Source: Hydra vulgaris
Lineage: Eukaryota > Cnidaria > Hydrozoa > Anthoathecata > Hydridae
Reading direction: 5' to 3'
DNA length: 64,000 nt
NCBI RefSeq assembly: GCF_038396675.1
Contig: NC_088931.1
Location: forward strand, 38,311,001-38,375,000
Below, piece after piece: positions 22,744 to 34,400 of this stretch. A program made the translations under genes and the position numbers. Numbering within the stretch: the stretch's first letter is position 1; each line of letters opens with the position of its first letter. A model generated the notes under the pieces. It had not been told where the DNA came from. It saw nothing but the letters and a program-made list of their open reading frames with translations, and searched no databases.

Positions 22744-24398
22744 TTAAAAGTACAATATTTTGATTAAGAATATTTCATCATTTGTGAAAGTCAAGTTGTG
22801 AAGCAGCTTTTGGTTTACATTGTTTTTTATTCCTAAGCAAGTAATTCTTAGTTTCTTTCTTATCTTTTGTGGAGACTTTTTGTTGATTTTTGGTTTCTTC
22901 AAAATTTTCTTTTCTTTTGACAAACGAATTTCATTTCTGACAGGAGTATCAGTCAAGATCCTTGTTTTTAACTGCCTACTTTTAACTTTTTTTTTTCTGG
23001 CAGATGCTTTTGGGTAAGGTTTTAAAACCTCAGGTGAGATTATAGAAGCAACACTTGTTGACACTTTGTTTAAAATACTTGTTTCAATATTTACTATAGT
23101 TATTTCAGACTCTATGTGATTAACATGTGCTGGTATCATTTCAGATTCCATGTTGTTGACAGGAGTGGTAGTAACTGTATCTGGAGCAGCTCTATCTGTA
23201 ACTGATGATGGTAAATATTCGTCATCTTTGAAAATTTCAGAATTGAATGGCTCAATGCCAGCTACTCTAAATCCTGTCTGTATATTAGATGGTGAGAAAG
23301 CTTTTGTATACGGTTCTCGAACTATTGAAACAATATCATAAATGGTCATTGGTCTTGGGTTTGAAACCATCCAATTATCACATGCAGAATTGTAAAACCT
23401 TTTCAATGGTCCAAAAACAGTTCTATCTAATGGCTGCAATGGGGAGGAAAACTTATCATTGTAATTCCGTGTTGAATTGCAAGCTCCCAGCCTTTAACAG
23501 AAATATGACTTTCATGACTGTCGAGAAGTAACAAAACTGGAGATTCCTGAGAACAGCTTGAATACTTAACAAAATGTTTAATCCATTATATGAAAATTTC
23601 TGAGTTCATCCAACCAGAAGGATTTGCAAATCCCGCACATCCAGAAGGTCCTTCCTTAATCATGTAATCATGAAACTTTACCCTAGGAAAAATAAATAAT
23701 GGAGGAATGGAATTTCCAATAGCATTAGAGGCACAACATGCAGTTACCAATGTTCCTCGTTCTGCAGATGTGGTTCTTCCAACTTGTTTGCTTCCTCTAC
23801 CAGCTAAAACCTTTACGGGCTTTTGAACGGTTGTTAAACCAGTTTCATCAACATTATATATACAGTTAGGATTATATTTATATCGATTTCTTACCGTTTT
23901 AAGATTTTGAAAAAACTCTCTTACAGTGTGTTTGTTAAAAGCTGTTGATCGAGCGAAGCTCGTTGCTTCAGGTGTTCGTAGAGACAACTCTGGTTGTCTT
24001 TTCGTAAAACCTTACAACCAATCAATGCCTGCAATTTTATTTTTGATCCATGATGATGGGCATATCTTATTGTTTTTTAAAGCAAATTCATATGCCAATA
24101 ATCGCGTTGACCTAGTTGAAAGGCCATAGTTCATTTTTGATGCAATTAGTAAATAACTTGATAAACTTTTTTCATCTTCTGCTGTAAAAACTTGTCTATT
24201 GTTGTAGTTAGGCTTGAAAGCTTCATTTGGATTAAGCCTCTTTTTACGACAATATCTTTTTAAAGTCATTCTATCTATGTTAAACTGACGTGCTACAACA
24301 TTCAGTTGTGTTCCTTCTAAAACTTTATTAACAGCTACTTTCATTGTTTCACTTGGTATAGCAACTTTATTTGTTTTTTTAATTCTATTTCTAACCAT
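22744..24398 (-). pseudogene. Pogo/Jerky-like DDE transposase
   Basis: The start MVRNRIKKTNKVAIPSETMK at 24398 follows a TTTTTTTACAG acceptor-like site, so a 5' intron is possible. The N-terminus has a pipsqueak-type helix-turn-helix (NVVARQFNIDRMTLKRYCRK). KMNYGLSTRSTRLLAYEFA precedes an in-frame TAA at 24012-24014. The frame continues GFTKRQPELSLRTPEATSFA, then NCIYNVDETGLTTVQKP (first catalytic Asp), GRGSKQVGRTTSAERGT and NPSGWMNSEIFI. A second in-frame TAA (23586-23588) follows, and then PVLLLLDSHESHIS (second Asp). A short deletion and frameshift near 23440 removes the residues before LQPLDRTVFGPLKRFYNSA. The basic C-terminal tail ends at 22744. Two stops and one frameshift make it inactive, yet its TIRs are perfect. 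Confidence 0.9.
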
Positions 24399-24650
24399 TT
24401 TAAGATCTGTAAAAAAATATATCAATAAAAACATATGTTTTTAATAAATGCTAATATTTAACATAATAATATTATGTTAAATATTATTCTTTTGATATTA
24501 TAAAATAATAGTATTATTATTACTAGCTTATAACATAAGTAGATTTAAAAAATGAAATGCTAAAAGCTATTGTTTGTTTATATATAGTTTTTTTTTAAAT
24601 TATAAATACAATTCCATTCGTTTAACTGTATTGCTTATAAACAAAAACAT

Positions 24651-25086
24651 GGGGCACTTCGTCTTCTATGGGGCACTTTGATCCTCCGATCAATGGGCCC
24701 CGCATAGTCAAAGATCAATGTACCCCAATAGGTATAGGTAACATATTGATAGCAATATCTACTGTATAAATTGCAGCCAAATAAAAATTATATATTATAT
24801 TATACACCTAACACTTACAAATTTAAAATAAAATTGTTGTTAACCCATACAGACATCTAAATAAAAATATATTTGAATTATAGTACGATTTAAAAAAATC
24901 ACTTTTTATGACGAAAAACAATATTTTCTTTATTTTTTTTGACGCTGATAACCTTATGAAAAAATATTACGAATAATCAATTAGGGAAGCATAATGGTAA
25001 ATTAAATTGCAACTTCACTTCTAGTAAGGCAAAAATGAACGAGTAAAAGCTAAAAGATCATACTGCCCCGGTGATCAATGCGCCCC
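24651..25086. promoter_or_regulatory. Right subterminal GGGGYRCATTGATC array
   Basis: Sites at 24651-24663 (+, degraded), 24670-24683 (+), 24688-24701 (reverse), 24713-24726 (reverse) and 25073-25086 (reverse, in the TIR). Confidence 0.7.
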
Positions 25087-25929
25087 CATCTCCCCTATGT
25101 AAATTAAATTATAGTGGCTACTGGCATGGAAGTAATTGGTGCACAAAGAATATTTAGTCGTTCTATTTCACAAAATAAAAAGGTATGTTAACTATTATGG
25201 TGTGGCGATCCTGGTATAACAGCGTGTAAGTTCGCAAAGGCAAATAGCGTATAAGAGGCAAAGGCAAATAAACGAATGCTATAAATGACCGTCTACAAAA
25301 AACTACTATGGAATTGCTGTTAGGCAAAATGCCAATGATTTAGAAAGTATGAAAAAGGTCATACTTCCAACATTCCGTGTTGCATCATCAGCTGAAAATA
25401 ATTGGCATTCTTATTGCCCTGATGACGTAGTTGGTGTTATTATAAACAGGACAAAGCTAATTCAACATCTACTTACAAGCTAGGTGCTGGTCTTCCAATC
25501 TCAGTCATCTAAAGCCTTTATATATATCGATCTATCTCAAGAACAGCTTGAAAAAATCTCTTCATGGTAAGACGCATAACCAGAATGAAAGTTTTAATGG
25601 GATGATATGGCCGCACATACCAAAAACAAAGTATCTATTGTTAACGCAGTTGAGTCAGGTGTATACGATGCTGTTTCAAATTTTAATATTGGAAGAAAAA
25701 CAATTATACTTTTATTTGAAAAGTAAAGTATGATTCCTGGTATATATACTCTTCAAAGCTGTTCAACCACGAACAAAAAGTGTTTAATTTTTCGCAGAAT
25801 ATCAAAATCAACCAACATCTGAAAAGCGACGACAAATTATTTACGGATACAAAAAAAAAGATGACGCATAGAATGACCAAGAAGGTTGTCTATATGATTC
25901 CAGTTCTTGTTCATATAAATAACAGATTT

Positions 25930-26460
25930 TAAATTGAGTATTTGACATTATTATTTGGTAAAACTATATGTAATATTTAAATGCTTTTTTCTTAAATTAT
26001 CAATTTTTAACCTCCCAGCCATCTCATTAACCATATGTCAGATTTGCATGAAATTTTCACCAAATGTTTATTCTATCTAGTTGTACTATTGGAACTAAAA
26101 GTTTTACAATACTGTTAGGAGTTTTTGATTTATAGAAGATTTAGTTCACAAAAATGAATTTTTTTAAATACGCCATTTTGAAAAATTCACCATAGCTTAA
26201 ATACTTTGTTTTTTAGAATAACTTTAGTTCAGTTTGTAGATTACTATACTGTTAATCATAGGCAAAAAAATCATATCCTATATGCTTTCGGTTACTGAGA
26301 TAGAATAGCCAGGGTGGCCGGAATTTTTTTCGGATGTCTGCCATTTTACATGGTATTCATGGTAACTAATAAATCTATTTTGCATTATTCAAAATCCTGT
26401 TATATAGGATATATTTGCTTTTTTTCTAAAAAGATCTTTTTATTAAAAATTTTTTGGTTT
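25930..26460. other. AT-rich spacer after the Mutator-like ORF
   Basis: No coding sequence recognised. It probably includes the 3' non-coding end of the Mutator-like element, but no terminal inverted repeat could be matched to the left flank. Confidence 0.4.
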
Positions 26461-26466
26461 GATTTA

Positions 26467-26508
26467 TGTATAATATAAGATGGTTCTTAAACCATCTTAT
26501 ATTATACA
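26467..26508. repeat. Perfect hairpin, 19-bp arms, beside (AT)n
   Basis: TGTATAATATAAGATGGTT at 26467-26485 and its exact reverse complement at 26490-26508, 4-base loop. The (AT)n array starts 20 bp downstream. Confidence 0.95.
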
Positions 26509-26523
26509 TCTTATTCATCTTGT

Positions 26524-26681
<158 letters not shown>

Positions 26682-26794
26682 CATTGTCAAAGTCTACATA
26701 GCCACAAATTAATATTTGGCGTTATTTAAAGAGGTAGTACCCCATAAAAATTTTTTTGTTTTTTTGTTTTAAATTTTTAAAACAACATTGGATC

Positions 26795-26953
26795 TACATA
26801 CACATATATATACATGTTTATTTTATATATATACATGGTATATACATATGTATACATATACACATGTACATATACACATGTACACATACACATGTACATG
26901 TACACATACACACGTACATGTACACATACACATGTATACATATGCATACATGG

Positions 26954-26985
<32 letters not shown>

Positions 26986-27000
26986 CATGGTATATACATT
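26795..27000. repeat. Alternating ACATGTACACAT/TATACA repeat
   Basis: Purine-pyrimidine alternation with CACATGTACA and ATGGTATATACAT units, the kind of sequence that can adopt Z-DNA. Open frames on both strands here (Tyr/Ile/His/Thr) are artefacts. Confidence 0.9.
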
Positions 27001-27060
27001 TTTTTTTTTAATTTTTAAAACTACATGTACAATAACAGTTACACTATAAATGCTAAGAAA

Positions 27061-27131
27061 AAAAAAGAATTGTGCTCATATATTTGTCAGATATATTATA
27101 TCTGACAAATATATGACCACAATTCTTTTTT
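27061..27131. repeat. Inverted duplication, 34-bp arms
   Basis: 27061-27094 and 27098-27131 are reverse complements with one mismatch (core CATATATTTGTCAGATAT). The loop is 3 bases. Confidence 0.95.
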
Positions 27132-27139
27132 TTTTATTA

Positions 27140-28800
27140 TAGAAAAAAAAAGCTCAAAAATCAATGACGACAATAACCGTTAATAAGTTTAAAATAAGTA
27201 AATTAAATAAATTCAAAAAATGTCAAATTTCCGTAAAATACGTATGCATTTCTGTCAGTTTTTTTTCTATTTGAGCACAAAATTAGCTTTCAATTAGTTA
27301 TTTGAGCACACAAAATTAGCTATAGTCTTTTAGGTGCATCTTTTGGTAGTAAGATTTCCTGTACTCTGTAGTAGCTCTCAAAGAAGCTGATTTCATTAAC
27401 AGCTTTTAAATTCTCCTTCCCAAGAATGCATTCTTTTTTGATGATGTCGCCGATCAAACTGACCAAACACGTTCTCTTTATCCATCAGCTATTAATTGCT
27501 GTAAAATATTAACGTATTTGTAACATGGTGTCATTGATATATGGATAATTCCACGTCGGAAAATGAAAAAGTAGTCAAATTTTATTCTCTTTTTCGTTAA
27601 CTTTTAGTAAATGAATATTGATGTAGACACATGAAAATTAATTTAAAATATACTTTTAGTACTAAAATTTATTTATTTAAGTCATTTTTATGCTTCCAAA
27701 AGTTACGGTTTTTCTCATTGTCGCATGGTAAAAAAGTATCATTGTAAAATGTTATTTTAATCATGAACTTATTTGGATAAATGGAATTAATTTAGCGTGA
27801 AAATGGAGCTAACATGTTCAAATTGTTGTTGGTCAGGTTTTATACATTATATAAAATATATACATTTGTATTTTGTAAAATAACAAAAACATGATAAAGT
27901 TTTGTTTGTTCTAATATTGAGTTATAAAAACCTTAGTTTTTTAATAATATATGTGAAAGAATATTAAATGTTACGTTTTAACATTTAAAGTTTTGAATAA
28001 CGATGCTTAGTTAATGCACATTTTTATTTTAAATTTGTTTAACGTAAGTTAAAACTACATGCATTTACTACAGTTCTGGCGCTTTTTCGTTAACAAATTA
28101 AATTATGTCATTAAGTAATTCTTATTTTGTCCGTACATAAAGTACGTACGCAGTAAAACCACTGATTTAGGACCCCCATCCCCCTTGTACAAACCTGTAC
28201 GTTTTCGAAGACCCCCCTTCCCTCCGCGTACGTACGCATTATTTTTTTTTCAAAATTAACTCGATTTCTTTTTTCTCTCCTTATTATTTATAAAGAAATA
28301 AAAAATAAAAGTTGTGACTGAAGTCAGCAAAAAAAACAATTTTGATTTGATACACACGTGAAATTCTATGTTTTTAAAAAAATGAAATCATGTTTAGGAG
28401 AGATAGTCAAACCGCGTATTGTCTTTAATACTTTCTACCCCCCTTGTACGCGTTCGTACAAGGGGGTATCAAAAAAACCAGTTTATTTTCCTTAGCCGGT
28501 CACCTCTGATAAATGTTAGTATATTTTTTTAAATTGGTATAAAATTCTCAACATCTTACTTGCAGAAATCTGACCTAAAAGTTGAAGCAATTTTTTACCT
28601 TGTTTTTCGTGTAACGTAAGTTAAGTGGCATTTTTAGTAATAAGCTCGCCCTCATTTGGCCAGACTCAAAACTTTTTAGCTTATTTTATTTTTTAGACTA
28701 ACAGCTTTCATACAAAATAGCTAAATGTTTAATTTACAGTTTAAATGGGCAAATATTTGATAAAGTTGTTGCGCGTGTAACGTAAGTTAAAAATAGAATT
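27140..28800. other. Spacer with GTACGTACG and GTAACGTAAGTTAA motifs
   Basis: No gene recognised. CCCCCTTGTACG, cgtt and CGTACAAGGGGG form a hairpin at about 28437-28470, and related GTACGTACGC segments occur at 28142-28152 and 28226-28240, suggestive of element ends. (GTGTAACGTAAGTTAA)-like words lie at about 28041, 28612 and 28774. A short minus-strand reading at about 27345-27470 (GDIIKKECILGKENLKAVNE) is open but unidentified. Confidence 0.45.
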
Positions 28801-28802
28801 GC

Positions 28803-29194
<392 letters not shown>

Positions 29195-29336
29195 AATTAT
29201 GTTAGTGTATTTTACAAATAGAGTGCTCAATGTTCTTAAAGAACAGAGCAATAATAAATTAATAAAAAATAAATTAGTAAAAAACACTTGATAGATTTAA
29301 ACACTGATAACCATGTGAAAAGTTTTATAAATACTC

Positions 29337-29421
29337 TTTCTCAATTTAGTGCTTACCCCATGATTAACAAGCCGACGCGTGTCGGCTTGTAAATCATGGG
29401 GTAAAGCACTAAATTGAAAAA
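29337..29421. repeat. Inverted duplication in LINE coding sequence
   Basis: 29337-29376 and 29381-29421 are reverse complements with two substitutions and one 1-base indel (core ACAAGCCGAC and CCCCATGATT). Loop GCGT. The left arm is LINE coding sequence in sense. Confidence 0.95.
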
Positions 29422-29541
29422 GCTTTTCCTAAAATTCGATATAGCTTTTCCTAAAATTCAGAAAATTATAAAATCCAAAAGTATGCATAGCCCGTGGATG
29501 ACTAAAGGTCTTTTAAAATCATCAAAAAAAAAAAAGCCAGA

Positions 29542-29612
29542 ATTAATTTCATCAAGACCTGGACTTTTAGACTTTTCAGAAAACTAAAAGTCCAGGTCTT
29601 GATGAAATTAAT
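29542..29612. repeat. Perfect 29-bp inverted duplication in LINE RT start
   Basis: 29542-29570 is the exact reverse complement of 29584-29612. The right arm encodes LKSPGLDEIN in sense, so the left arm is the inverted copy. Loop 13 bases. Confidence 0.95.
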
Positions 29613-31399
29613 GCAAATGTTTTTAAAAGTGTCTTTGATATTATTGAATTGCCTCTTTTCATTATTTTTAAACTTTCATTAAAAAACGGGAACTTTCCTG
29701 ATCAATTAAAACTTGCTAAAATAATTCTAATTTATAAAAACGGCGAGAGTTCTTTAGAATCAAGCTACAGACTCATCTCAGTTCTTTCCTGTTTTTAAAG
29801 GTTCTCAAACGTATTATGTATAATAGAATATATAACTTCATTGATAAAAACAATACTTTATATGCTAAACAGTTTGGGTCTCGGAGAAATGATTGCACTG
29901 AACATGCAGTGATGGATTTGGCTAGCAAAATTTTGAAATGATTTGATGACAATAATTATACAATTGGAGTTTTTGTTGATTTATCAAAGACATTCGACAC
30001 TGTCGATCACGAAATCCTCCTCTATAAATTAAGAAATTATGGAATTCAAAATTTTATATAAAATGGCTGCAGTCTTATCTACAAAATCGTAAACAATGTG
30101 TGACGTATGATTCAACTTGTACGCAGTTAGAATGATTATTAGTTGTGGTGTCCCGCAGGGCTCAATACTTGGTCCTCTGATGTTTTTCTTATAAATTAAT
30201 GATATCCACTTATCCTCTAAATTCCTCAATTTTGTTCTTTTTTCTGATGATAGCAATATTTTTTTTCGGGGTCTAATTTAAAATTTGTTTTTTCTACTGT
30301 AAACACAGACCTAATAAATCTTAATGACAGGTTTAAAGCCAATAAACTGTCCGTAAACATTGATAAAACTAAATACATTCTGTTCACAAAACCTTCGAAA
30401 ACTGATAACATGAACCCTGAATCTTCCTGATTTATTTATTAACAACATTAAAGTAAACAGAGTTCATTCAATGAAAATCCTAGGTATAATATTTGACGAT
30501 CATTTAAATTGGAAAAATCATATCCAATTAATGGAAAACAACATTTCAAAAGCCCTTGGGATCCTTTTCCAAAAAAAGCACCTTTTGAATATAATTTGCT
30601 TAAAACGCCTGTATTTTTCATTTATTCATAGCCACATTAGTTATTGTAATTTAGCGTGGGCAAGTAATTATTCATCTTCTTTAAAAAAATTAATAGCAAA
30701 CAAAAGCAAGCGAGCCGGTTAACTTTGAATGCAGGTAGATATGCATGCGCCGAGTCTTTACATAAAAAAATTAATGTTTTAAATATTTATGAACTAAACA
30801 TTTATCAAAGATATTTATGTTTAAAATTCATAACAACATGCTTCCAACATATTTTCAGCCTCATTTCACCTTAATTAATCACAAATACTCTACAAGACAT
30901 TTCAATGGCAATTTTCTTATCCCTTCAACATTCCTTAAAAAATCAGACTACTCAATTACATGTCGAGGACCACGTTTGTGGAACTATATCCTGAATAAAG
31001 ACATGAAAAACATAACTTCAATTGAACTATTTAAAAGAACAGTTAAACGATATTTATTAAATTTAAATAGTAAAAACATTTTTTTGAATTTTTAAAAACA
31101 CTTATATATTGATTTGTTAACACGTATATATGCATCAAATAACTTATGTATATTTTATGAAGTATAATATTTTATAATATGTATAAAACTTGTAATATGT
31201 ACAAAATTTATAAAATAATATGTATAAAACTTATATAACGCATATTTTAGGAACTTAATACGTAAAACTTTTTTATAATTTTTACGAACATAGGAGCAGG
31301 GTGATAAGACGCATTGTCATCTACTTGCTCCTGTCAGAATATAAAGATTTAATTTTTAATTTTAAAAAAAAACATTGTAAAATGATTGTTTATTGACGA

Positions 31400-31403
31400 A
31401 ATA

Positions 31404-31440
<37 letters not shown>

Positions 31441-31455
31441 TTAATAATAATAATA
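31400..31455. repeat. (AT)n(AAT)n LINE tail
   Basis: Directly follows GATTGTTTATTGACGAAAT at the LINE 3' end. Confidence 0.85.
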
Positions 31456-31834
31456 AATTATACATAATTATGCGCGAGTTATTTGTGCGAAAACGTTGGT
31501 TTAGTAAAAAAAGTCACGTTGCTCAGTTTGACCCTTTTTGAGAGAATCAAATCTATCTTTTAATATATATGAGCTGTTCATAGGTATAATGACTGATAAA
31601 TTTATACAATAAATGGTGAAAGAAATAAAGAACATTAAACAAAGGAAAGTTAAACATTTTAACATCAGTATTCATTCTACTTCTTATATTAGCTGTGTAG
31701 ATTAACTGTGTTCATTTTTTGGTATGTTCAAAAAAATGGCTGTCGGGTAGAAAGATTTTTAAGGTTTTTACCCAATTGAGGTCATAAATCTGAATAATTT
31801 GCAGATGCTATATTTTTAATTTCAGAGTTGCATG

Positions 31835-33110
31835 GATTCGATATAAACAATAGTCGTGGTTACGATTACAATGAATCTAACATGTCTGGTAGGTATACAG
31901 GACTTTAAGCTCGTATTAAAGAAGTTAATTTTTTTGCAACACTTGTACTATGCTTGGCCCACTCTTTAAATCTTGATGGTGAATGCGCTGTGGACTGTAG
32001 AAATGCTTCAGAATTTTTTATTTTGCTTTAAAATATCTATAACTTTTTCAGTGCTTTTACATATAAATGAGAAATACTTCAAAACAATTTAATAAAAACA
32101 GAAAGTATATTACTTAAAAACTATAAAATGCCAGGTGGTAAAATACCAGGTGGTCAGCAAGATCTGATGCAAAAATTAGTTTAATCAAAAACTGAAATGA
32201 ACTAATTAATGCATCGTCATTAATCAAAAATGATAAATCACAAAAGTCAATCACAAGATCAGAAGCTAATGAACTATCTTGAAACAATTATAATGGCCAC
32301 ATTAAGAGGTGATATACTAGAAAGATTCAACAAAAATAGTAAACAATTACAGTCAGTTAGATTGATTTAGAAATAGTTGTAAGTTTATACAAATTGTTAA
32401 TTTGATATGTATTAGATATGGGTAGTATGTTTGATATTTATGAAGGGAGAAAGAGAGAGCAATGAATAAATCAGGACACAAAGCATATCGAAAAATACGC
32501 AAAAGAAAAAGAAAATTAACTGCAGATGAAAAAAGAGAAGGAGAAATAAATTTTGAAACTCAAGACTCTTTAAGGATTAATACATATTATGCTATTATTG
32601 ATAAACTACATACTGAACAAGAAAGAAAAAAAATTGTGCTATGATGAAGCCAATAAAAAATTTAAATTATTGTTTTAAATAATGAAACTATCACCATCAG
32701 AAGTTTATAAAAAAGCAGAAATACTTCAAAATATATATAAAAAATAATCTTTCGACTTCATTTGCTAACGAGTGTATACAATTTAGAAGTTATTTAATGA
32801 ATTTAACTGAAATATAAGACCTAAAACTGTAATAGATATTTGCAAAATGATCAGAACTGATCATAAACTTCAAAAACTATAAATATCCTTATATATAGCT
32901 ATCCTTAATGTTGTATCTACTATAAGTAGATATATCTTTAAGAATATATCTATGTTGCCCAACGTCCAATTGTTCAGCCGAGAGAACATTTTTAGCATTA
33001 AAAAGGGTTAAGTCTTATTTGAGGTCGGGAATGACTGGTGTAAATGTGTAATTTTGCTACTAGGTAGCACAGTTAAACTTTTACTACTTGCCTGATGATT
33101 GTGGTAAGAC
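31835..33110 (+). pseudogene. hAT transposase pseudogene (ZMYM1/DUF4371-like)
   Basis: RGYDYNESNMSGRYTGLXAR at 31850-31920 is the GQGYDNGANMSGxxxGLQARI block of ZMYM1-like hAT transposases. It is followed by VNFFATLVLCLAHSLNLDGE, then NCRNASEFFIFL. Middle parts are stop-ridden (MPGGKIPGGQQDLMQKL resembles the TRWSxR segment, poorly kept). The C-terminus at about 32955-33060 reads NCSAERTFLALKRVKSYLRS and GMTGV, the hAT dimerisation signature (CSxERxFSxLKxIKxxLRSxM). A 61-codon open segment at 32462-32644 lies inside. It is too degraded to be active. Terminal repeats were not found. Confidence 0.75.
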
Positions 33111-33173
33111 ATGAAACTCAAAGTTACAATATTAAGTTATATTATAAATATTAACATTTAGCTGATTTAGCAT

Positions 33174-33375
<202 letters not shown>

Positions 33376-33688
33376 TCATCAATTTTATGATCTATAATCA
33401 TTTTTCTGATGAGTTGTAATTGATGAAACACATTGTAAAATGAAAAAAGTTTGATAAAAGGTTTTCAACTACTTGTTAACTACTGTCAACACTGTTCTTT
33501 AAAGAAAATTTTGTAAAATTCATTTAAAATTATTCATTTATTATATTATTATGCATCAATTTGCATATTTGCTGAAAATAAAAATTTTGATGACACAGCA
33601 TTCAATTTTAAAATGGTATTATGATGATGATCAACACTTACAGTATTTTTATCTGAGATACATTTATTGTAATCTTATTCTGAAAAAT

Positions 33689-33712
33689 GGTCGCTACATA
33701 TATGTAGCGACC
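33689..33712. repeat. Perfect 24-bp palindrome
   Basis: GGTCGCTACATA followed immediately by its reverse complement TATGTAGCGACC. Confidence 0.95.
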
Positions 33713-33720
33713 TAATTATA

Positions 33721-33792
33721 ACTACTTTAATAAGCCATACTCATATATGTAGTATATATACTACATATATGAGTATGACTTATTTAAATAGT
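33721..33792. repeat. Zero-loop inverted duplication, about 36-bp arms
   Basis: The central 42 bp (33736-33777) is a perfect palindrome around CTACATATATGAGTATG. The arms continue outward with a few mismatches (ACTACTTTAATAAG against CTTATTTAAATAGT). Confidence 0.9.
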
Positions 33793-33858
33793 AAAAAAAA
33801 ATTTGCTTGCAGTTTATAAAAAGCCTGGAATTAGACATTTATTAATTAAATTCATTGC

Positions 33859-34033
33859 ATGGTGTCTACTCTGCTGGAAAAACTGGAAAGGGCTGTATTT
33901 AAAAAAAACATGCTGGTAAAAACTGAAAAAAGTTTTTTTTTTCATAGGTTTAATGATGCTAAATAGTTCATTTTCCAGTTTTTCCAGCATGTTTTTTAAA
34001 AGAAGCCATTCTAGCTTTTCCGGCAAAATGAAC
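33859..34033. mobile_element. MITE-like inverted repeat, GGTGTT ends
   Basis: Left GGTGTCTACTCTGCTGGAAA and the reverse complement of the right end, GGTGTTCATTTTGCCGGAAA, align over about 70 bp, including AAAAAACATGCTGG in both. The element is 175 bp with a short loop. No target duplication identified. Confidence 0.6.
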
Positions 34034-34099
34034 ACCCTTTTTAAAACATTTTAAATTTTATATATTTGAAAATCTTTAACATTTTATAACATTTATAAA

Positions 34100-34400
34100 G
34101 TTCATTCCATCAATGTGATTAATAAAGGCAACATTTATCTCTCTTGCATTGATTTGATCTTATTAGCTCTCCCAATAATAAGAACTTTTTGCAAAGAGTT
34201 TTTCTCACATCTTTTGAATCTAATGATCACGCTTTTTCTTTCATTCCAAAGAAGTAGATTAATTAACTATAAATATAAATTATTACTGCTTCTTTTGTTT
34301 AGGTCTTGTCTTACTTAAACTCTTCAGTTGCAGTCTTACAAAAGTTTCTTTAAAACTCACTTTATCACACTCTAAAACATATAAGTTGTGATTAATTAAA
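34100..34400 (+). pseudogene. LINE RT fragment, 6.5-kb type
   Basis: Alternating frames give FDLISSPNNKNFLQRVFLTS, FESNDHAFSFIPKK and VLSYLNSSVAVLQKF. These line up with the NKGKS/SDLVTSP, ELFAKNFSSN, LESNDH and VLQKCSP blocks upstream of the RT core, as in the relic at 6457. Strongly decayed. Confidence 0.45.

Larger units (their letters stand above)
22209..25095 (-). mobile_element. Pogo/Tigger-like transposon nested in the Mutator-like ORF
   Basis: Perfect 22-bp TIRs start GGGGAGATGGGGGCGCATTG, and TA flanks both ends (22207-22208 and 25096-25097). Removing the insert with one TA rejoins the host frame as SSHVCKLNYSG, confirming the boundaries and the TA target. Length is 2887 bp. A GGGGYRCATTGATC motif occurs four times near the left end and five times near the right end, including both TIRs. 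Confidence 0.95.
21258..25925 (+). pseudogene. Mutator-like transposase interrupted by a SINE and a pogo-like element
   Basis: Coding blocks resume in order across two insertions. 21258-21600 reads SLSVAPVDSYENDRIS, then VRYRIVNIEILSSVINQLCG. 21600-21900 reads MFWEKTF-like, then MIDAVKEIC and TAVSVDGN, the (V)AVDGTWQxRG segment of Mutator-like transposases (PF20700 type) with the next residues broken. After the SINE, 22045-22205 reads LNGVITAISMDTGKILECEP and MSRSIKACKIK. After the pogo element, 25098-25200 reads CKLNYSG, then TGMEVIGAQRIFSRSISQNK. 25548-25733 reads LHGKTHNQNESFNGMIW (NESFNxxIW). 25800-25925 reads PTSEKRRQIIYGYKKKD. Frameshifts and stops occur throughout. It is dead, and it dates as older than both insertions. 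Confidence 0.8.
29260..31455 (+). pseudogene. CR1/L2-like LINE, EN tail to 3' end
   Basis: Reading along the + strand with frequent frame changes: TLSQFSAYPMINKPTR (end of the endonuclease domain), SPWMTKGLLKSSKKK, KLKSPGLDEINANVFKSVFD (start of RT), NFPDQLKLAKIILIYKNGES with [56 protein letters not shown] (catalytic DD), FKANKLSVNIDKTKYILF. It continues with two open segments, 30471-30722 (MKILGIIFDDHLNWKNHIQL) and 30817-31095 (SITCRGPRLWNYILNKD). It ends with a short 3' UTR and an (AT)n(AAT)n tail at 31400-31455, as expected for LINEs that end in microsatellites rather than poly(A). Two inverted duplications disrupt its 5' part. Confidence 0.85.

Noticed and set aside
22820..23531. Plus-strand frames over 22820-23531
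   Set aside because: Antisense shadows of the pogo-like transposase.
26756..27049. Tyr/Thr/His-rich frames on both strands
   Set aside because: Produced by ACATGTACACAT-type simple repeats. No non-repeat coding sequence.
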